From Protonemura montana (taxonomy: Eukaryota; Arthropoda; Insecta; Plecoptera; Nemouridae), in NCBI GenBank assembly GCA_947568835.1, contig OX387605.1:16868418-16932417 (forward strand): a stretch of 64,000 nt of DNA. The letters are read 5' to 3'. The notes beneath the pieces were generated by a model. It made no database searches. It saw only the letters and a list, made by a program, of their open reading frames with translations, and was not told where the DNA came from. The position numbers and the translations under genes were made by a program. This document shows positions 51,701 to 60,700 of this stretch, piece after piece; positions within the stretch are counted from its first letter, which is position 1, and each line of letters begins with the position of its first letter.

Positions 51701-54700
51701 CATCCATAACGGTAGTGATAAAAATTACATATTGCACTCCGAAGACAGGCAATAACTTGCGTGCATTTATTACTTGGGAAGGTACCTTTTTTCTGGTTCA
51801 ATGTCTGTTTCTCGCCAGTTCACGCAAAGCCAATCTTTAAAGCTAGAGTCGCCACAACACTCGAAAGTCTGTTGTGTCAAGTCGATCATTGTTTTCTCAT
51901 ATTGCATGTCCATGTACGCGCTCAAGTTCCCCAGATGCATCTCTTTGGAGACATAAAAATGCCAGAAGAATAAACAAATGAACGCATTCGACATCGTTAC
52001 GAATGCGACGCATTTCATCAGCATACTTGTCTTCGTGACGTTGGAAAATCGCTCGTAGTTGACAACGCAGCCAGCGAAACTGGTCAGAACACCAGTAATA
52101 ATAAGGAGAATGGGAAAGATGATTACTCCGAGGTAGGTCATGAGCTCACCAAAGATAAAAATCACATAAATCGATGTGTACATTTGCACTGCGCCTATCA
52201 CAGGGAAGAGCATTTCTACGCTCCATACGCTTAGTCTCTTCTCGGAATGTTCAGGCTTCTCCAAACCCTCTCCCACTACCGCCATCGTAAATCAAAATTG
52301 TATTACGCCAAAAATTGTTTCCAAGGTTTTTAACACAATAATTAATGTCTCAAAATTATCCTTTGTTATCTTTTTCATCTTTTGAAGATTTTAACGTTTT
52401 CTGTTTAGATTTTTCTGTTTTCTTAAGCATTCTAGATAATCAAGTTGTTTTTCCATCAACTCTATCAAATTTAACGCATTCTTTCACGGTTCTCTTTATA
52501 GTCATCTCCGAGTTGATTAAATTAACGTAGGGTATATGGCGGCAAAGTCCTGGGAAAACGTGCAATGCACAGAGGCGTCTCTCTACCTTTGAAGCAACCG
52601 TCGATAGGTATGCACACGCTAGCGTCACGGCATCGCGCCGCTTAAATTACAATTTGGGGAGCATGTTTGGGGAGCGTGAACGCGATATCGGGGCGGGAAG
52701 ATTGTATTCGGTCGATCGGGTCGTTGATGTGATCCCAATGCCGCGTGTAGGACAGCGGCGTTACAGTCAAACGCCGGCCGACACTTGACTCATAAACATG
52801 CTCGCTTTGTACGCTTTTCCATTTTCATGGAAATCTCACGCGTCCCGTTACCCAGTCGAGTGTTGGCCACGATAGAAGGGGGGGGGGGAGGGGGGAGGGG
52901 CGCCCCTTCATTTTTATCGAGTGTGTGCGGATAGGGTGGCTCTGAAAAGTTGGTTAAATTCGAGTGCTCTACTTTGAGATTAATTAAAATGCGTTTGTGG
53001 ATCGTGTTTTATTTTTCGGCGCGTTCGCCAACGGAAATACACGCTTAATTACCGAGCATTTCTGTTTATCGAGTCGGATGCTTGACTATCAAGTTAGCGA
53101 TTTTTAAACCAATTGCGTTTGCTGCACGATGCAGTTCAAATTTTTTAAATCAATTTTGTTTTTGTTACACGAATGCTGAATTGCAAACCGTATTGTACCT
53201 AGCAATTATTTTTAATTGTCCGTTCTATAAACCTCAGTCCAAATGCCCCGTTGAGTTCACGACAAAATTGACAAGTTACATGGCCGAGGCAAAGAGCCAT
53301 TGGAAATGTATGGATCATCATTAAAAACAAATTCGGTTTGGACAGTGGATTAAAAAAAATGTAGCCGAAAACAGACGCAAACCACATCCATACGGCTCAC
53401 ATTCTCTTATCAGCGGGCAAAACCAATTAATGTACTGCTGTGGCCTTTATATACCTTCACTTTATTTGCTAGGCAGGAATGTTGTTTGTTTGCTATTGGT
53501 ACTTTACTGTCTGCCGTACCTAATAATGGAAAGCAGGTTATCAGCTAAAACGGGCCACTCCGCGCAAATTGACACAAAAAAAGGCAAATCGTATTCAACT
53601 GCGCATTGCCACGGGCAATTACAAGGCTGGGCAATTTTTGTCGGACCCTCCATCGGAACCCCGAATGTAATCAAAATCGACAGACAAAACTCGTGTAAAA
53701 ACGAGAATGAAATGAAAATAAAAGTGAAAACTCCCTCAGGGTCTTATACGAATGCGAGGTTGTTTTTCAATCTGCCTTTTCAATTCAGTACTTATTTTTA
53801 TCTTGTTGTGTTTACATAAATTTCCTATCAAAAGTTCCCAATGAACATAGAGGACTTGGAACAGGAATTCGCATCACGCGGTTGAAATGTGGTAGGTACT
53901 GTTTCCATGAAGATTAATTTAACTTTCCCAAACTATTGGAATCCATTCTTTAGGTCTGCGACAGAATTTAACAAGATTTCGCGCACAACAACCAAGAAAT
54001 TCCCGTGTTGCAAATAGCAAACAGAAAATGTGCTACACTACGGAAGGGGATTTAGGCATACCTGTGACCTTGATGTGACCGTGGTGTTGGGGTGTTTGTT
54101 CCAGACGAGTCCTGATGGCAATACAACCACGTCGACGTTGACCTTTGTGCCGACAATGGAGGACGGGGGAAAAATCCTGACCTGTCGCGCTGGGACGCCC
54201 CTCATTCCAGACAGCTCCAGTGAGGACGGATGGAAACTGAATATATACCGTACGTTAAAACAATGTGCTTGCTTACTGTAATCATTATTTATCATCTCTC
54301 TCGAGAATAAGGGTAACACGTTATTGGAAATTCAAGGCAATATAACGACAGTCTAAACTGGGTTTAAATGTACAAATTTAAGTATTTAGAGCATGGTGTT
54401 CGATTTTGTTCAACTAATTACAGGTGTGTTTAGTTCATTTAATTGGGTGTTTCTCTTTTATCACAAATGAAATTTTAAAGGAAGTGAATGTATAGAAAAG
54501 GGCGAGGGGGTTTGAACGCAGCGGTTATCAAAAAGTCAACTTCTTAGGGTCTTCATTCCGTAATTTGTTTCATAATTAGGCACCGAGCATTTTCAGCTTC
54601 CTTTTCGATATTAGATATGAGATTTATGCCTAACCATTTTACTCTTTGTTTTGTGTTTTTCTTGCTTGTTATCGCGCGATTCTTCGTTTTAATAAAAACG

Positions 54701-57700
54701 ATTCCCACCAGTAAAACAACTTTAACCAGAGTGCGATTTTAAAGAGATTTTTCTAATTTTAATTAAATTTTGATTACATCCATGTTGATTAACTACAAAA
54801 TTCAATAGCAGACACAAAATTAACAGAACGGTGTACGATATTGCTATTATATCTATATATACACACCTTCTAAAAAAATATCCCGTCGTGTTTTCAACTT
54901 TTTTAATTAGACATGGATAATTAGACAAGGAATTCGTTATCTCCGAGTTACATAAAGCATAATCAAGAGGATCATTAATTTACTCAGCTGTTTTAATTCA
55001 ATGGCAGTGCTTTATTCAACGATAGAATAGCGTGGTAATAGCTGCACTCGCCAAAGTTAATCTATTGTCTAATAATTATTTTATAGAATTTATAGAAGTA
55101 ACATTATTCTAACTTGTATCAGAACAGAGCCACTCAATAAAGGCGAAAATCTCCCGTTATTTGAATAGCCAATCTAAATCAAATCATATTTCATTGCTCT
55201 CGCTTAAAAGATCTTTAATAGAATTAGCTCGACAGAATTGTTCAACATAGCTGTTTTCTATAACTAATAGTATGGTCAAGTTGATTCCATTGTCAACCCC
55301 ATTATCACGTATACACAGCCCGACGGCCATTCTAGTCGTTACCCAACTGCAGAGGATTCTCTTTTTGACGGTTTCCTCAGCCGAAAGTAGAATGTCGATT
55401 CAGTTAGCTTTTAGTGCCGTCGACATGTACTTCCGATGTATGAAGAATGAGAGCCGGAATCGCAGCGAACCGAGCGGAGACTCCCTCTCTAGGCCGTGGG
55501 GTGAAGTGAAATAGACAATACGATTGCTGAGCTTTTAGTTTGGCTTTAAAGGGAGCCGCGCCGTCCTCGATCGAATGCCAATATTCACGTGTACCTCGGA
55601 AAAAAAAACTCTTCGAATACATTCCGTGTGTGTTACTTGTGAAGTGCATTTTTAACACTTTTAACCTGAACATTTCAATATCGAAATGAATCAGGAACGC
55701 TGCGTCATAAAACAAGAAAATGTTTCATTTCTGTTTGATTGAAACCAATAATCACGGAAACTTTATTGTTTAATATATATATAACAAATCAATTGATCTG
55801 ATGAAATGTATTTCGGTACAGTGAAGGCAAAGAGAACAGTCAAATCTCGCAATAAACCTCCGAGAAAGTTGTAAAGTATTGCGCGATATGTACGGGACAA
55901 AGTTTACGTCCCTCGATAACTTATTCCATGTCCCGGAAATAGGGAGCAAGTCATCTTTCACTCCAAATTGTGATCAGAAATTGTAACTTTTGCTTCGACG
56001 TCATTTCATATAATATGAAACACACACAGAGAGAGACAAGCGCGGAAGTAGAAAACTTTCCGAGTGACTGCTATAAAATAACAACCGAGTCGATTGACAA
56101 TCAATTGCGGTATTAGTGCTTTTATTTGCTTCCACTGTTGGTTTGTTTCTCAAAACTAAGCTCTGGGGTGGGACAATATCCGTCGTTGCTGGATTTCGCA
56201 ATAAAACACTCCTGAGCTACCCGCATATGTGATCACAACACAATAGAGACCAAGACAACACCGCCCAACAACCCAACCCCCAACTCACCTTCAAGACTTG
56301 TAGGACTAAATGATAATCCGCACTTTAATATCTATCATGAAGCACATTTTTGAACACTGTTCTGAGTGCTCAGTTCTTGGGCTCACTATTTCTACAACAT
56401 TTTTATATTTGATGCAGGGGGGGGGGGGGGGGGCAGAAGGATACGGTTATTTTTTGGAAAAATTAATAATCGAGCGCTCTTATACTACACTTTTATCTGA
56501 TGTTAAATAACGGAAAAATTCAGATTAATACTGCCAAACTTGATGTCACAAGGAACTCAAAATAAAATCCACGCAGTGATACAAACAATTAAAGTGAATG
56601 TCCAAAGTTCTTGACATTTATTATGGGCCAGAGAAAGCTCCAAAAAGTGTCAAATGTGTGTTTCAAAGGTGTAGATGAGCTCCAAAATATGACCTTGAAT
56701 CACTTTTTTGTAAGATCTGCGTCCCCTCCCCCTTGTTTTTTTTTTTATTTTTTGTAATTTTGCGGTGCGGTTTTTGCGGTTTTTGACTTTTCATAACACA
56801 TTTATTGACTTGTTCTATAGTTATTGTCAATAAGGACAGATATAAAAATATATATTAAACATTTTATTTTGCCTCTCACCCCCCCACCCCCCCCCCCCCC
56901 CCAAGCCTAAAAATTCTGAATACACCACTAGTTTGATGCACCCTCTCCCTTTTTATTCATGTACCATACACCTAAAAAATGGTGTCAGTTTACCCGAAAG
57001 CTAGCTAACCTGTAACATGATTCTAGTTTTGAAACCACATAACACACACACGTGCACACAACATTTTTTACATTCATAACTTTAATCAAAAGCCGCGTTC
57101 CAACAACGCCTGTGTCATCGAATATAAAAAACCGCGTATTATTACAGTTTTTCTTTGGCATCCGGCAAATCAAATCAATCCTTGGTCGAGCAATAATCTG
57201 GTGGTGTGTAATGTCGCAGTCCCATCCCGCAGAAGCTCCAGATGTGTTTTAAGAGGCATACATGAATGGAGTCAGATAAAAGTTTCCGCTATGAGGTCCC
57301 GTGCGTAGAAACTTTAGCTTTTTGGGGTATTTGGGCGATGGTATAAAATCTTTGCCCTTATGACGTAGAAACTGCAGCCATAAACATGAACGACATGGGT
57401 GGCCCACTGCTGCGGATCGGGCTATGTCTTATTTATGCAAACGCTCAGATATTCCTTCGCTTCAAGTGCATGCTTCAGATCATGCACGTTGTAACTATAT
57501 TTCCTGATATTATGGTTAACCGCGTTTTGGTATCTAGCTCTCGGTATCTTGCTGATTGAATATTCAGCAATTTTGAGGAATACACATTGCTTTAAAGTTA
57601 GAGCGCTCTTCTGCCCAGATTCGAATTTCTCGAGAAGAATATATATTTGCGATGGTGTTTAATATCAAAGCCGTAGTTTCCTCGTATAAACGCATGACAC

Positions 57701-60700
57701 AAAAAGTTTTGAATTTCCACAGTGCTGCACTTTATAATCATGCAGTATTGAATGTATCGTGATATGCATCGTATCTCCCTTTGTAAGCCTGAGCGAAAGA
57801 AATGTCCCGACGCTTAGGAGACAATGCCGGGTAAACGGAAACTAGAGATGAGGAGAGGGAAAAAGTGCCAGAGGGTTTGATTAAAAACACAGACAGACGA
57901 ATTTCCCTCCATTGTTTGACTTGGAGAGAAGAAGTTTGCCAAATAAAGACGAGTGCTATGATAATAAACAATTGTTAAACGCTGCTATAGAGTGAGATTG
58001 GGTAAGAACGAAGGTGCTCTGCTTTGCACTGCATTTCTCTTGGAGACGAAAAGAGGGTTTCGTAATGGTGAAAGAGAGCTACAAGTCTTCCTCAAATCTC
58101 TTTTGGTTCTTTGGAGGACCGAGTCAAATGGGTGATAAGTATCTTTAATGACAGTTTATCAACACCCCCCATTGAATTACTTTATTATACTATCTTAAGC
58201 GAATTGTCCTTGATTTTATAACGTTTCCTTTTCTAAATTAATGCATGGATCGTATCTCATAGATAATGAAAAAAAACGGTGGTTTGGAAATAGATAGTAA
58301 AAATGTTTCTATATAATCTGAGAAACATTATTCTTCTATTCATAATGTTCCTGTCCAATACCACCGATCTATCCTCGCGATTTCGGGGAGATGGAATGGG
58401 GAAGGGGCTTCTGGTAGCAAGGGAAGAAGACACACACTTTTCCTGGACTCACACCTCTTTTCTGAGGAGGCGTTTCGTCTCTTCGGCAAGACGCAGTGTG
58501 TATAATATATTTTGCAATTTCATTTCATCCCATTTATCTTGTGCTAGCAGCAATAAATTATCAAGCACTAACGTCTTTCTCGTGTTATATTACATCTCGT
58601 ATGGGCTTGTGTACCAAACAGGTAATAGTGAATAATATTCAAACTTTACTTTTGAAATTTACATCCATTACAAAGCAAAGCAGGTATTGTTATTAATTAT
58701 TATTAGAAAACTATATGCGTTATAAATGGAATTTAATGCGATAAGATGGAAACGCGGGACACTTTTCTTTCGAGATGTAAACAGCGTTCTAGGAAAAACC
58801 ATAGCATGCTTGCTAGAGCTTGTTATTAAACGAGCTTGTCCTCGATTTTCTTGTGCCAAGTTTTCTTTTAAATTTAACGTTCTATTCGTCTGTGTAATCA
58901 TGTCTCTTAAACTAAGTTGAAAGATAAGAAAATGTGGGCTTTTCTTGCTCCCATTGCTCGTTGTTTGACGAACTTACTAGATTTTAAAGCTTTATGCTTG
59001 AGCATTGTTCTTGCCGAGCAATAAAGCAGTTGGTTTCATGCCACTTTCTCTTCGTTATTCCAGACGTTCCCATCGTATCCCTGGAGCTTGGAAGCAACCT
59101 GAACGCCACCGTCATTCGTGAAGGAATCGACGTCTACTTTGAATGCAATATCAAATCCAACCCCTGGGTGTATAAAGTTAGCTGGAGACATAACGTGAGT
59201 TTACCCCAATGCTTGCATTTCTCTACATCCACGCGAGGATAACAATTTTAAAGTTTCATTTTCAGTATAGATATACGGTAACTAATACTTGTACAGACCA
59301 TTTAAAACTCGTTGCAACCCCTTTTATAAATCCATAAAAATAAATTACATAACATAATTCACTCTTATTGGATTTTAACCCCAAATCACAACGAATTGCA
59401 AGACATTATTCCTGAGTATGTTTCATTAGGCGAGTGCCCACTACAAATGTCTATATCATTCGCCAGTTTGTGTTATATAAAAGTAAAATATCACCAAAGT
59501 AATAGCGGGGTCACCATTAAAAAGTTTCCAAACACTACGTATAACATTTTGTTTTCAATAATAAAATGACCGGGCAAAACTTTTCTTGGCCACTCTCAAC
59601 TAAAATTTTTCCTCCATCCCGCACATGGGAAGCCGTCCACAGTAGCAAAGTCTGTAACCAACAGTGCATAGCCGTGACCGAATCCAGACCGCAACAGCTT
59701 TATTGTTTCTCCGTCAGTCATTGTTCATGCGTGTGCACGTGCCCTTTTGGAAACTACCCACTCAACACATAGTTCGCTGCACGATAACGACCATCAGCCA
59801 TCACTTGGCCAACATCTCTATACGACCATCAAATAATATCTATTGTCATTTACCACAACGCACCGTGGTTATATGGTGGTCTATGTCTTCGGAAGCCCAG
59901 TCAACGCTGTTGAAAGCCTGGGCTAGTTTGACAGATCCGTTATGTGTTCATTTTCCAGGGAAAGACTTTGTTCAACAATGCCAGCATGGGTACGATCGTG
60001 ACCAACCAGAGCTTAGTGCTGCAAAATGTGAACCGTGGACGAGCAGGAATCTATACGTGCGTTGGCAGCAACCAAGAGGGAGATGGAGAGAGTAATCCTG
60101 TCTACCTGGACGTCAAATGTGAGTAAATTTGTGGAAAAACTGATATTTATTTCCAATTCATGGCAAAGACTTTATGTTTTGTGACTAATTTGTTTGCTTG
60201 GTTTATATTTTTGGTCCAGTTTAATTGATGTTGTTTTGTGAGTAAAAAAATGCTTTTTTAATAATAATAATAATCGCCCTGAAGCCTTCCAAACAGGATG
60301 ATATAACAAAGTAATCTAAGTATTGTTTTAATATTATTATGAATACTTATAAAATACTCTGCAAATACGAGAATTGCTTATTTAAATAAGATTTCAAATC
60401 ATATAAACCTTGTTGCGAACACATTTCCTATTAGTTAAGCTGTAAAGTTAACTACTTAGCTCGGTACAAGTCCTAAGGGTGGAGGTGCCTTTTCGAAATA
60501 CCAAGGTTTCTTCGCATATTATAAGATTTCCATAATTGGGTTAATGCTCCAAAGATCAACACCTTGGGGATATTATCGCACGATTTAGGTTTCGGGTCGA
60601 GATAATGTGCAGTAGTTTCGACCACCTAGCCTGTTGTGTACGAAATTGTTCTCGGAAATAATTGCGTCGTTAAACTTTGTCGAAGAAAGATTTAATGGAT

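Larger units (their letters stand above)
54250..59063. other. Side intron 4: no gene seen
   Basis: Between exons d and e. Contains G17 at 56417-56433 and C16 at 56887-56902, both flanked by GATGCA-containing text (GATGCAGGG; TTTGATGCACCC). No coding likeness. Confidence 0.6.

Noticed and set aside
53430..53819. 129-aa plus-strand frame with a hydrophobic start
   Set aside because: The hydrophobic part comes from T-rich DNA; no promoter, splice sites or family likeness.
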